A stretch of DNA of 64,000 nucleotides from CAVQFB01 sp963711675 (GCA_963711675.1 CAVQFB010000008.1:62001-126000), one strand, 5' to 3'. Positions 16,650-25,678 are shown, counted from the stretch's first letter. Made by a program: numbers and translations. The notes: generated by a model from the sequence alone, not told the origin.

Positions 16650-17418
16650 TTGAAGATCCTGGTCTGCATGAAGCAGGTGCCCCAGAAGGACGCACCGCTC
16701 AAGTTAAACGAGAGCGGCAGCTGGATTCGCGAAGACGTCTCCTACGAGGTCAATGAGCCCGACGCTTATGCCCTCGAAGAGGCTCTTCGCCAAAAGGAAA
16801 AGCACAGCGGCGAGGTGGTCGTTATTACCTCCGGCCCGGCCCGCGCGCAGCAGGTGTTCCGCGAGGCTCTGGCGAAGGGCGCTGATCGTGCCATCCATCT
16901 CGAAGACACAGCTTCGTCAAGCTCGACGCCCTCAATACTGCTCGCGCCTTCGCTGCCGCCATCAAAGACGAAAAGTTCGACCTGATATTTACCGGCCTGC
17001 AGTCCGACGATACGGCTACGCGCAGACCGGTGTCATCCTCGCCGAACTTCTGGGCTGGCCGCATGCGACGATCATCATGCAGATCGAAAAGAATGACGCC
17101 GGCATCCGCGTCAAGCGCGAACTCGAAGCCGGATACTTCCAGTTTGTCGACATGCCGCTGCCCGCGGTGCTCACGATCCAGTCGGGCATCAACAAGCTGC
17201 GCTACGCCACGCTGATTGGCATCAAGCAGGCCAAGAACAAGCCGCTGCGCAAAGTCACGCTGGCGGAAGTGCAATCAGTGATCGGCGCAAACCTGCAGAA
17301 AATCGAACGCCTTTACGTTCCCCAGAAAACAAAGAACACCGAGTTCATCGAGGGCCCGGCCGGCGAAGTGGCCAAGAAGCTCACCGAGAAGCTGCGCAAC
17401 GAAGTAAGGGTGCTGTGA
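16650..17418 (+). CDS. etfB: electron transfer flavoprotein beta subunit, frame-broken twice
   Basis: EtfB with EtfA carries electrons from acyl-CoA dehydrogenases to ETF-quinone oxidoreductase. The likely start is the TTG at 16650, with GCAGGAG upstream, giving KILVCMKQVPQKDAPLKL. The reading frame changes near 16908 and again near 17013. Between them the good frame reads FVKLDALNTARAFAAAIKDE and KFDLIFTGLQSDDT; afterwards it continues YAQTGVILAELLGWPHATII to the end at VRVL. Restoring one base at each point gives a 256-residue protein of normal length. The second break lies where ACC-GGC would be expected (a lost C). It could be sequencing error or gene decay. Confidence 0.88.
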
Positions 17419-17513
17419 TAACAGAAACCCGCCCTGGTGTCGGGCGTCACTGAATCGATATCGGCCTTCGGGATAGCGTTTTGTCATGGGTTACACGGCC
17501 CACGGAGGCAGCC

Positions 17514-17729
17514 ATGGCAAACGTGGAAGTTAGACGCGAAACTGGGGCCAGTCTCATGTTCATTGGACTGGCCGTATGGGTGGTAGATCTGCTGGTGCTG
17601 TTCTTTTTGCCCGCGGCGATGAAACTCGGGCGGCAGGGAACCTTTACCGGCATTCTGACCACACTGTTCGTACTGGGACTGTGCCTGATCGTATTCGGCT
17701 ACATCCAACGCGGTGCTCCAGAAGAATAG
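17514..17729 (+). CDS. small two-helix membrane protein
   Basis: A 71-residue protein from the ATG at 17514, with GGAGG nine bases upstream. It has two membrane helices: LMFIGLAVWVVDLLVLFFLP (about 14-33) and TGILTTLFVLGLCLIVFGYI (about 43-62), with a short basic loop between. No family is recognised. Lying between etfB and etfA in the same direction, it may be part of that transcript, but nothing ties it to electron transfer. Confidence 0.6.
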   Translation: MANVEVRRETGASLMFIGLAVWVVDLLVLFFLPAAMKLGRQGTFTGILTTLFVLGLCLIVFGYIQRGAPEE

Positions 17730-17826
17730 CTTCTACGCCGCGCAGCGCGTTACCAGTCGCATGTCGAGTAACGGATATGCGGATGCGGCTCTGGTGGCAA
17801 AGAAGTTCCTGTGCAGCTCATGCCGG

Positions 17827-17896
17827 CAAGCTAGTAGCTAAGAGCTAGGAACTGAAAGAAGCTGAGAACTGATAACCGAGATTTGGGAACTAATCC
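17827..17896 (+). repeat. 7-bp repeat tract before etfA
   Basis: Degenerate 7-bp units (GTAGCTAA, GAGCTAG, GAACTGA, GAAGCTGAGAACTGATAA, TGGGAACT) run up to the etfA start codon at 17897, taking the place of a normal Shine-Dalgarno site. Confidence 0.65.
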
Positions 17897-19041
17897 ATGC
17901 CTGACACTATCCTCGTCGTCGTCGAACAGCGCGAAGGCAAACTGAATCGCGTTTCCTGGGAAACCCTTACCGCCGGACAAGCCCTGTCCGCCGAAACTGG
18001 GCTGGACGCTCGAAGCCGCCGTCGTCGGCAGCGGCGTCGCCGCTTTTGCCGGCGAAGTCGCCGGCGAAGAAAGTGGCCAAGGTCTATGCGGTCGAATCGC
18101 CCAAGCTCGAGCCTTACACGCCTGATGCTTTCGTCGCCGGGCTGAAGCAGTTCATCTCGTCCAGGCAGCCGAAGCTGGTGCTCATGCCGCACACCTATCA
18201 GGTGCGCGACTTCGTTCCCAAGCTCGCTACCGCGATGGAACGCACCGTCATCAGCGACTGCACTGGCTACAAGAAGGACGGCGACAAGCTGGTCTTCTCC
18301 CGCCAGATGTTCCAGGGCAAACTCGCGGCCGACGTCAGCTTCGCCTGCGACGCGCCCTGGTTCGTCACCTTCCAGAACGGCGCCTTCCGCGGAGACAAGG
18401 TCGAAGCCGGCGCGAGTGCCGCTCCCGTCGAGACTGTGAACGTCGAGATCGCCGACGGCGTTATCCGCAACAAGCCGCAGGAAGTCTTCAAGGAAGCCAA
18501 GCAGGCCGTCGATCTCACCCAAGCCGAGATCATCGTCGCCGTCGGCCGCGGTATCAAAGAGCAGAAGAATATCGAGATCGCCAAGCAACTTGCCGAGGCT
18601 CTCGGCGGCGAAATCGCGGCCTCACGCCCCATTTGCGACTCCGGGTGGCTCCCCATGGACCGCCAGATCGGCTCCTCCGGCCAGACCGTCGCGCCCAAGC
18701 TGTATCTCGCGCTGGGAATCAGCGGAGCGATCCAGCACATTGTCGGAATGAAGGGGGCGCGCACCATCATCGCCATCAACAAAGATTCTGAGGCGCCCAT
18801 CTTCGAAATCGCCGACTACGCCGTGGTGGGCAATCTCTTCGACATCGTCCCGCCACTGATTGAGGAAGTGAAGAAGGTGAAAGCGGGCGGCGTAAAGAAG
18901 GTTTCAAGGTATTCACTAAAGGAAAAAGGTTTCGAGTTTCGGGTTGTCAAGTTTCGTGTGGGTTGCGAGAAGGTGCTCACAGTCATGAGCCACAGTTTCG
19001 TAGAGATCTGTATCGTTTGGCTGAAAGAGCGAAAGATCTAG
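17897..19041 (+). CDS. etfA: electron transfer flavoprotein alpha subunit, frame-broken twice
   Basis: EtfA binds the redox FAD of the ETF dimer. It starts MPDTILVVVEQREGKLNRVS at 17897. A one-base gain in GGG near 18000 and another near 18067 throw the frame; the middle piece reads WTLEAAVVGSGVAAFAGEVA, and the main part runs from KKVAKVYAVESPKLEPYT. The FAD-binding C-terminal domain is intact (CDSGWLPMDRQIGSSGQTV, YLALGISGAIQHIVGMK, IIAINKDSEAPIFEIADYAV). The usual end near EEVKKVKAGG has no stop: the frame runs on through a 7-bp repeat tract and into the next pseudogene, adding about 45 unrelated residues up to 19041. Confidence 0.88.
18928..18960 (+). repeat. 7-bp repeat tract in the etfA tail
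   Basis: Units of GTTTCGA, GTTTCGG, GTTGTCA and GTTTCGT follow each other. They lie just after the normal etfA end and are translated as part of the abnormal tail. The reverse-complement form GAAACTC/GAAACCT occurs at 19388 and 51895. Confidence 0.6.
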
Positions 19042-19353
19042 CCGAGCTTATTTACACGGCGATCTGAGGCGATGCCATGAGTCCGAAATATACGGCTTGA
19101 CTTCGCAAATGCAGCGCGCAGCGATTTCCGTTGGATTTCAAATGTCTGCAGAAGGGCAGGGGCGCCTTACCAAAGGGGAGTTCGCAGCAATTCCGATCAG
19201 GAAATTCCCAGAGGCTCTTTGCTCGAACTGGAAACGCAGCTAGAGATCGCCGGTGGAGCTTGGGTTACGTTAACGTCGACGAGTTCAGAAAACTGCAACC
19301 GAAAATTGTTGAGGTTCGCCGATTGCTCAACGGCCTGATTGAATCACTTAGGA
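18985..19353 (+). pseudogene. four-helix-bundle protein (23S rRNA-IVP family), broken
   Basis: Pieces of a four-helix-bundle (S23/IVP-like) gene appear in order but in different frames: FRDLYRLAERAKDLAELIY near 18995-19050, EIYGLTSQMQRAAISV near 19080-19130, SAEGQGRLTKGEF near 19143-19185, GSLLELETQLEIAGG near 19214-19257 and GYVNVDEFRKLQPKIVEVRR followed by LLNGLIESLR to 19353. In the family these form one protein of about 120 residues. At least four frame changes separate them, plus an in-frame stop near 19067. Too many for simple base-call error alone, so this is probably a decaying gene. It sits between etfA and ETF-QO. Confidence 0.75.
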
Positions 19354-19387
19354 TTCGCAGAGCGGTCGCAAGAAGCTATCGGTCCAC

Positions 19388-19417
19388 CCGAAACTCGAAA
19401 CCTGAAACTCGAAACAA
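19388..19417 (+). repeat. 7-bp repeat tract before ETF-QO
   Basis: Four units, CCGAAACT, CGAAACC, TGAAACT and CGAAACA, end seven bases before the ETF-QO ATG at 19422. They separate the four-helix-bundle remnant from that gene. Confidence 0.65.
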
Positions 19418-19421
19418 AAGC

Positions 19422-21137
19422 ATGCTCATCTTCCGCAAATCTCTCGAGAACATCGATCGCCCGCAGATGGAAGCTGACGTTGTCATCGTCGGCGGCGGGC
19501 CCGCAGGCATGGCCTGCGCCTTGCGCCTCTCGCAGCTCATCGACGAGCACAACGCGAAGCATCCCGACTCGCCGCTGAGCAAAGAGAATATCTACGTCCT
19601 CGAAAAGTCCCGCGAAGTCGGCCAGCACTGTCTCTCGGGCGCGCTGCTCGATCCTCGCTCCATGCGCGAACTGCTGCCGGGATTCGAGAAGGAAGCGCCG
19701 ATCGACGCCGAGGTTAGCAAAGAAGCCGTCTACTTCCTTACGGCAAAGAGCAAGCTCAAGCTCCCGATCACGCCGCCGCCGCTGCGCGATCACGGCAACT
19801 ACGTGATCTCGCTCAACCGCTTCGTGAAGTGGCTGGGCGGCAAAGTGGAAGAAACAGGCATCACGGTCTTCACCGGATTCGCCGGATCAGAGTTGCTCGT
19901 CGAAGGCAATCGCGTCCTCGGCGTCCAGACCGACGACAAAGGCGTCGACAAGCAGAACCAGCCCAAGTCGAACTTCGAGCCCGGATACGATCTGAAGGCC
20001 AAGATCACCATCCTCGCCGAAGGCACGCGCGGCTCGCTTACCAAGCAGCTCGTCCAGAAGTTCGACCTCGCGAAGGACAGCAACCCGCAGACTTACGGTG
20101 TTGGGCGTGAAGGAACTCTGGGAAGTTCCCTCGGGCCGCATCGCGCCGGGCGAAGTCATCTACACCATGGGCTGGCCGCTGACCACCAAGGAATACGGCG
20201 GCGCGTGGATCTACGGCGGCAAAGACAACGTCGTCTCGCTCGGCTTCGTCACCGGGCTCGATTATCCCGACCCGCGCCTCGATCCGCAGCGCGTGCTGCA
20301 GGAGTTCAAGAAGCATCCCTTCGTTGCGAAGCTGCTGGAAGGCGGCAAGATGATCCGCTACGGCGCCAAGTCCATGCCCTACGGCGGCTGGTGGGCGATT
20401 CCGCCCGTCGCCGGCGATGGCTGGATGATCCTCGGCGACTCCGCCGGCTTTCTGAACTCGGCACGCCTCAAGGGAATTCACCTGGCCATCAAGAGCGGCA
20501 TGCTCGCCGCCGAAACGGCATTCGAAGCCCTGAAGAAGGCGACTATTCCGCAGCCACTCTCGGCGCGTTCCAGAAGAAGGTCGAGTCCAGCTGGATCAAA
20601 GACGAACTCTGGAAAGTCCGCAACATGCACCAGGGCTTTGAAGGCGGATTCTTCGCGGGCATGTTCCACACCGGCCTGCAGATGGTCACCGGCGGCCGCG
20701 GCATCCGCAATCGTTATCCCGCCCACGCGGGGCACGAGCGCATGCGCAAGCTTGCCGACCTTCCTGCCGATGGCGGCAACGAGGCTCACCTGCTCGGCCC
20801 CTATAAGGGCGACGGCAAGCTCACCTTCGACAAGCTCACGGATCTTTACCACTCCGGTACCAAGCATGAAGAAGACCAGCCTGCGCACCTGATTATTCAC
20901 GACACGAACCTCTGCTCCGCGCGCTGCTGGAAGGAATATGGCAGCCCCTGCCAGAATTTCTGCCCGGCCAATGTCTACGAGATGGTCGACGACAGCGCCG
21001 CTCCGAACGGCAAGCGCATCAGCCTCAATCCCTCAAACTGTGTGCACTGCAAGACCTGCGACATCGCCGACCCCTACCAAATCATCACCTGGGTCCCACC
21101 TGAGGGTGGCGGCGGCCCGAATTACGACGGAATGTGA
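19422..21137 (+). CDS. electron transfer flavoprotein-ubiquinone oxidoreductase, frame-broken twice
   Basis: ETF-QO is a peripheral membrane FAD/4Fe-4S enzyme that passes electrons from ETF to quinone. The N-terminus after ATG 19422 shows the FAD-binding VVIVGGGPAGMACALRLSQL. The frame shifts by a gained G near 20104 (good sequence continues VKELWEVPSGRIAPGEVIYT) and returns by a lost G near 20539 (DYSAATLGAFQKKVESSWIK). The C-terminal ferredoxin-like part has CSARCWKEYGSPCQNFCPA, then CVHCKTCDIADPYQIITWV, supplying the cluster cysteines, and ends PNYDGM as in the family. Repaired length is about 571 residues, normal. Both breaks are in short G runs. Confidence 0.88.
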   Translation: MLIFRKSLENIDRPQMEADVVIVGGGPAGMACALRLSQLIDEHNAKHPDSPLSKENIYVLEKSREVGQHCLSGALLDPRSMRELLPGFEKEAPIDAEVSKEAVYFLTAKSKLKLPITPPPLRDHGNYVISLNRFVKWLGGKVEETGITVFTGFAGSELLVEGNRVLGVQTDDKGVDKQNQPKSNFEPGYDLKAKITILAEGTRGSLTKQLVQKFDLAKDSNPQTYGVGREGTLGSSLGPHRAGRSHLHHGLAADHQGIRRRVDLRRQRQRRLARLRHRARLSRPAPRSAARAAGVQEASLRCEAAGRRQDDPLRRQVHALRRLVGDSARRRRWLDDPRRLRRLSELGTPQGNSPGHQERHARRRNGIRSPEEGDYSAATLGAFQKKVESSWIKDELWKVRNMHQGFEGGFFAGMFHTGLQMVTGGRGIRNRYPAHAGHERMRKLADLPADGGNEAHLLGPYKGDGKLTFDKLTDLYHSGTKHEEDQPAHLIIHDTNLCSARCWKEYGSPCQNFCPANVYEMVDDSAAPNGKRISLNPSNCVHCKTCDIADPYQIITWVPPEGGGGPNYDGM

Positions 21138-21202
21138 CCGCGTTTGCGCGGCGAGGGCAGCCTGGGCCGTCAACGTTTGGTAACGCCACCCGCGTTCCTG
21201 CA

Positions 21203-21211
21203 TCTATAATA
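21203..21211 (+). promoter_or_regulatory. possible -10 element before the moaA leader
   Basis: CTATAATAA at 21204-21212 contains a perfect TATAAT. No good -35 is found at the usual distance. Its place just upstream of the structured moaA leader fits a transcription start near 21218. Confidence 0.35.
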
Positions 21212-21221
21212 ATGAAGTCGA

Positions 21222-21345
21222 GTTTCCGACCGCCCCAGCCTTTGGGCATACCCTGGCTGCGGCGGCGAGGCTCTCTCGAATTTGAGAGAACCGAGGGTAC
21301 CGGTGGAAACGCCGTGCCTCCCTGCTTCGCGAGAAGCAATTGGAA
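21222..21345 (+). ncRNA. probable molybdenum cofactor (Moco) riboswitch
   Basis: The 225-bp leader before moaA folds into several stems: CTCTC/GAGAG around 21271-21288; a long hairpin GGTAC(C)GGTG-GAAA-CGCCGTGCC at 21297-21319 closed by a GNRA-type GAAA loop; and TGCTT/AAGCA at 21323-21338. The block GGTGGAAACGCCGTGCCTCC followed by CTGCTTCGCGAGAAGC resembles the conserved core of the Moco RNA motif, which has a GNRA loop and receptor and controls moaA in many bacteria. Assignment rests on remembered consensus and location and needs a covariance-model check. Confidence 0.6.
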
Positions 21346-21407
21346 AGGAAATGGCTCACAGGAAAGTTCCCGCCTGTTCGTCTCCTTTTCCGATTGTCTT
21401 TTTTGAA

Positions 21408-21439
21408 GCTAATGGCTAAAAGCCAGGAGCTAAGAGCTG
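21408..21439 (+). repeat. 7-bp repeat tract at the moaA start
   Basis: The units TAATGGCTAA, AAGCCAGGAGCTAA and GAGCTG run directly into the moaA reading frame, and the only plausible start codon, CTG at 21437, is inside the last unit. Confidence 0.6.
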
Positions 21440-22425
21440 CCTCTCATCGACAAACACGGCCGCCCGATCACGGATCTGCGGATCTCGATCACTGACCACT
21501 GCAACTACAAGTGTGTCTACTGCCGTACCGGCAACGACGGCGCTATGTATGCCGACTTGCCTTTCGCTGACTACCTGCGCATGACGCGCGTTCTGGCGGG
21601 TCTCGGAATCAGGAAAGTCCGCATCACCGGCGGCGAGCCGCTCCTTCGCAAAGGTGTTGTGGAGTTCGTCCGGGACGTCGCACAGCTACGCATCCCGATG
21701 GCGAACCGCTCGACATTGCCCTTACCACCAATGGCCATCTGCTCGCCGACATGGCGCGGCCGCTCAAGGACGCGGGTCTGCGCCGCGTGACCGTCTCCAT
21801 GGACGCGGTCGACCCTGACCGCTTTGCCCGCATCACGCGGGTCGCGAACGGATACGACAATGTCCTCGCTGGAATTCGTGCTGCGAGGAAAGCCGGCCTC
21901 GAGCCCGTGAAAGTCAACTGCGTCCTGATGCGCGGCTTCAACGAAGACCAGATTATCCCCTTCGGCATGTTTGCCCGCGAGGAAGGCGTGGTTGTCCGCT
22001 TCATCGAGTTCATGCCGCTCGAAGAAGGTCGTGTGTGGTCTCCCGAAGTCGTTGTCACGCTCGACGAGATCGTGACCCGCATGTGCGAATACCGCCCGCT
22101 GGTCGAAATTCCCCACGAGCTCAGCGAGACCGCGCGCCGCTACCAGTTCGATGACGGCATCGGAGAAATCGGCATCATCGCGCCCGTTTCGCACCCGTTC
22201 TGCGGACATTGCAGCCGCATCCGCATCACCTCGGATGGCAAGATTCGTACCTGCCTCTTCTCGGTCTGGGATCACGATCTGCACGAACTGATGCGCAGAG
22301 GCGCCTCGGATGACGAACTGGCACAATTTATTTGCGGAGTGATCGAGCGAAAAGAAGCGCGCCACCATATAGGCGAAGCTGATTTTGTCCCTGCCTCGCG
22401 CACCATGGTTCATATCGGCGGCTAG
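21437..22425 (+). CDS. moaA: GTP 3',8-cyclase MoaA, one frame break
   Basis: MoaA is the radical SAM enzyme that makes 3',8-cyclo-GTP, the first step of molybdopterin synthesis. The radical SAM cluster motif CNYKCVYC follows LRISITDH, then KVRITGGEPLLRKGVVEFV. The frame breaks near 21696, where CCC-GAT-GGC appears to have lost a base; the other frame continues ALTTNGHLLADMARPLKDAG. The second 4Fe-4S site HPFCGHCSRIRITSDGKIRT C and the C-terminal GG needed for activity are present. No ATG exists upstream: an in-frame TAA at 21431 leaves CTG 21437 as the first possible start. Repaired length is about 329 residues. Confidence 0.85.
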
Positions 22426-22466
22426 CAAGCGGGTGCCCATCCCATGAACCTGCGCTTCCAGCTAAA

Positions 22467-22549
22467 TTTGTCATCCTGAGCGCAGCGAAGAGCCTGCCCT
22501 GAGAGAACCCGAGCTTGTGCGAGGGGAGTCGAATGAGACCTGCTTTTTA
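22467..22549 (+). repeat. dispersed GTCATCCTGAGCG element, copy 6 (long form)
   Basis: The long form is TTTGTCATCCTGAGCGCAGC, AGAGCCTGCCCTGAGAGAAC, CCGAGCTTGTGCGAGGGGAG, ending GAGACCTGCTTTTTA. It closely matches copies at 11559 and 12854 over about 80 bp and separates moaA from the DUF2203 gene. Confidence 0.75.
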
Positions 22550-22633
22550 TGAATGAACTATGGATAGTCTTTCCCGGGTTCTTTATTGTCACCCCACGCT
22601 GCGTTTCCAATGGACTAGAATAAAAGAACGCCC

Positions 22634-23080
22634 ATGTCAGAACGCACATTTACTCTGGAAGAAGCCCAGACTCTGCTGCCTGTTCTCGAATCGCTCCTCC
22701 GCACTGCGCTGGACGGTAAGAAACTCATCGAAACCATCGAGGCAGAGACGCAGGAACTCGCCCACCGCATCTTCCTCAACGGCGGTACTTTGGTGAAGGT
22801 CGTACAGGTCGCCCGCCGGAAAGCCGAACGGGAAAAAGCTTTACAGCGAGTCAACGACGCGGTGGCTGAGATTCACGCCACCGGAGTCCAGGTGAAAGAT
22901 CTCGACATTGGCCTTCTCGACTTCCCCTGTGTTGTGCAAGGGGAAACGGTGCTGCTCTGCTGGAGATCAGGCGAGAGTAAGATCACCCACTGGCACGGTA
23001 CGAGCGAAGGCTTTGCCGGCCGCAAGCCCGTCGATGACCGCTTCCTGAAGACGAAAGTGCGCAAGCCGGCAGAGAGCTAG
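22634..23080 (+). CDS. DUF2203 family protein
   Basis: A 148-residue soluble protein matching the DUF2203 pattern: TFTLEEAQTLLPVLESLL at the N-terminus, a long helical middle, then GVQVKDLDIGLLDFPCVV and the C-terminal LCWRSGESKITHWHGTSEGFAGRKPV. The LDFPC and CWR.GE..I..WH segments are the family's most conserved part; function is unknown. Short-range neighbours give no clue. Confidence 0.85.
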   Translation: MSERTFTLEEAQTLLPVLESLLRTALDGKKLIETIEAETQELAHRIFLNGGTLVKVVQVARRKAEREKALQRVNDAVAEIHATGVQVKDLDIGLLDFPCVVQGETVLLCWRSGESKITHWHGTSEGFAGRKPVDDRFLKTKVRKPAES

Positions 23081-23150
23081 CTCGCACCGAGTTCCGACAA
23101 GAGCCTCTTCTGAGTTTTGACGCCAAGGCACCCGCCCTATACTCTTCGGC

Positions 23151-24669
23151 TTACGGCTTCCCGCCCGGCTTCCACTCCGGACGAAAATCAGAGTTCGCCA
23201 GCCATTCGACTGGCCCGATCAGTGAACCGATCGCTACAGTCATGTGTTTGAAGTCGATGTGCGACAGGTCATCGCTGGGCTCGTGATAGTCCTTGTGCAG
23301 CCCGTAGCTGGATACGGTCTGCGCCACGACTCCTTTTTTCGCCAGTACGTAGTTGTCCGAGCGCTGGAAGAAATTCTCTCCCGGGTGAGGATCTTCCACC
23401 AGCTTTGCGCCGTGCAATGCCAACTCCGGACCAAGGTTCGACCGCTCCCAGCCCGTGAGCCAGAGCGTATCGGTTTCGACCTTCGGATCGGGCCGGCCAA
23501 TCATCTCGAACTCCACATTCGCTGCGATACCAGTCAGCGGCACGGGCGGATGCTCACGGAAATAACTCGAGCCCAGTCCCCCAGTCTCCTCGCTGCCGAA
23601 GAGCGCGAAGATCACCGTCCGCCGCGGTTTCGGCCCCTGTCCTAGCACCCGGGCCAGTTCGAGCACTGCAGTTGTGCCCGATGCGTCATCGTCGGCTCCG
23701 TTGTAGATGCTGTCGCCGTTGACCGGCTTGCCGATGCCAAGATGGTCAAGATGCGCCGAGAGCAGAATCGCATTGCTTGCTCTGTAATGGATCCCGGCCG
23801 CGCAGAATGCCAACCGCATTCCATGTGCTGCTCTTCTCCGGTGGACCGACATGTCCCTGAAAATGCATCACCGTACCGTCAGGCAGCTTGCTCAAGGCTT
23901 CTTGGGCGGCGTCGTCCGCTGCCAATATGTTGAGGTTACCGAGCATTCCACTTTCCGAGGATCCTTCCACCTGCGGCGGGATCTCAGGAAGCTTCTTAGC
24001 TGCGTCCTGCCAGTGCTGCTTTCTCGCCGGAGAAGGCGGCACCAGCACTGCCACTGCTCCTTGAGAGGTCACACGAAACATCTCGCTCCGCAACTTCTTT
24101 TCGACTTTTCCTGTGAGGAATACGACGGCTCCCGCCTGCACCTTCGCTTCGTCACCATCGGCATTTATTTTCTGGAGCGGCCCCGAAAACTCAGACTGCC
24201 CAAGGTACAAAACCTGCATCTCCTTGCCGTGAGTCCAGGTGATTGCCGGCCCGTCTGGAGAACTTCCGGGAACAAAACTCAGCTCCGGCGGGGCGCTGAC
24301 GGAACGTTTCACGAGGGTGACCTTCTGGACGTAGCCGCCATCATCGCCTGCAGGCTCGACGCCGTAAGCCCGCAATTCGGAACCGACATAGGTGGCCGCG
24401 AGCAGTTCGTCGTGCGTCCCGCTGCCGCGCCCTTGCAAAGCGTCGCTGGCCAGAAATTCCATGTGCGCACGGATGCAAGCGGCACAGACCTTGGCCGGTC
24501 CACCTAAGCGGGCTGCGCCGGTTTTGTGGGTGCTCGTGATTTTCCGCTGAGGCGCTTCCGCGGTTCTCTCTTGCGCATGAAGGCTGGGAACTGAGAGCAG
24601 GAGGAACGAAACGACCGGAAGAAGAAGGCGATAACGCTGCTGGCAAATTGGCATGAGACTGAAGATCAT
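23151..24669 (-). CDS. secreted M28 family zinc peptidase, one frame break
   Basis: An aminopeptidase-type M28 metallopeptidase with a signal peptide (PICQQRYRLLLPVVSFLLLS, cut near SLHAQ) and a PA-type insert domain in the middle. Zinc and catalytic residues are in AILLSAHLDHLG (H and D), YNGADDDASGT (bridging D), FALFGSEETGG (catalytic E and ligand E) and SSYGLHKDYHEPSDD (final H). The frame shifts once near 23775, between GRDPLQSK and NAILLSAHLD; upstream and downstream pieces are otherwise complete, about 505 residues together. The start is ATG 24669, or 24654 for a shorter signal peptide. Confidence 0.85.
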
Positions 24670-24797
24670 ATTTGATCGCGTGCCGCTTTGGGCAAACTCG
24701 CCGTGCGTTATCCGGTTACGCAGTTGTGCGAACTTCTGCCCGTCTGCGATGATATCGGGTTCGTTTGTTAGACGTTTCTGTCATCGTGAGGCTTCAC

Positions 24798-25676
24798 ATG
24801 AATATTAAGAAAGTTGGAGTGCTCGGCTGCGGGCTCATGGGCTCGGGCATCGCGCAAGTTAGCGCGACCGCGGGATTCGATGTAACCGTGCTCGAAGTCG
24901 AGCAGAAATATCTCGACAAGGGGTTCGCCGGAATCGAAAAATCCCTGGCCAAGTTTGCCGAGAAGGGCACGCTTAAGGAAACGCCACAGGCCGTTCGTGC
25001 CCGCTTGAAGGGCACGACCAAAAGGGAAGACCTTGCCGACTGCGACATCGTGATCGAAGCCATCATTGAGAACGTGGAAGAAAAAAAGAAGATGTACGGG
25101 TCGCTCGATCCGATCGTAAAGAAAGAAGCGATATTCGCCACGAATACGTCGTCCATTTCGGTGACTGAGCTTCTCACGTCCACGAAGCGGCCAGAGCGGT
25201 TTATCGGTCTGCACTTTTTCAATCCTGTTCCGCTGATGAAGCTGGTGGAAGTCGTGAAAACCATCGCCACCGCTCCCGATGTTTACGATGCGGCTTACGA
25301 GTTCGGCAAGAACCTGGGTAAGGTGCCGGTGCGCACCAGTGACAAGACCGGATTCATCGTGAACCGGCTGCTGGTGCCATATCTGCTGGATGCGATCCGT
25401 GCGTACGAAGAAGGTGTCGGCTCGATCGAAGACATCGACAATGCCATGAAGCTGGGCTGCGGCTATCCCATGGGCCCGTTTACCCTGCTCGACTTCGTGG
25501 GCCTGGAGACGACCTACTACATCACCCACGTGATGTACGACGAGTTCAAGGAAAGACGCTTTGCTTCGCCGCCGCTGTTGAAGCGGTTGGTGATGGCGGG
25601 CTGGTACGGGCGCAAGACCGGCAAGGGGTTTTACGACTATTCGGACCCGGCAAATCCGAAGGCAAACAAGCTGTAG
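24798..25676 (+). CDS. hbd: 3-hydroxybutyryl-CoA (3-hydroxyacyl-CoA) dehydrogenase
   Basis: An NAD-dependent enzyme that interconverts 3-hydroxyacyl-CoA and 3-oxoacyl-CoA. From ATG 24798 it is 292 residues: the Rossmann motif GVLGCGLMGSGIAQVSA, IEAIIENVEEKK, the ATNTSSI loop, and the catalytic pair H139 in GLHFFNPV and E151 in LVEVV. The C-terminal dimer domain ends GRKTGKGFYDYSDPANPKAN, typical of short-chain Hbd/PaaH. With enoyl-CoA hydratase 150 bp downstream and ETF genes upstream, it suggests short-chain fatty acid or butyrate metabolism. Confidence 0.93.
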   Translation: MNIKKVGVLGCGLMGSGIAQVSATAGFDVTVLEVEQKYLDKGFAGIEKSLAKFAEKGTLKETPQAVRARLKGTTKREDLADCDIVIEAIIENVEEKKKMYGSLDPIVKKEAIFATNTSSISVTELLTSTKRPERFIGLHFFNPVPLMKLVEVVKTIATAPDVYDAAYEFGKNLGKVPVRTSDKTGFIVNRLLVPYLLDAIRAYEEGVGSIEDIDNAMKLGCGYPMGPFTLLDFVGLETTYYITHVMYDEFKERRFASPPLLKRLVMAGWYGRKTGKGFYDYSDPANPKANKL

Positions 25677-25678
25677 AT

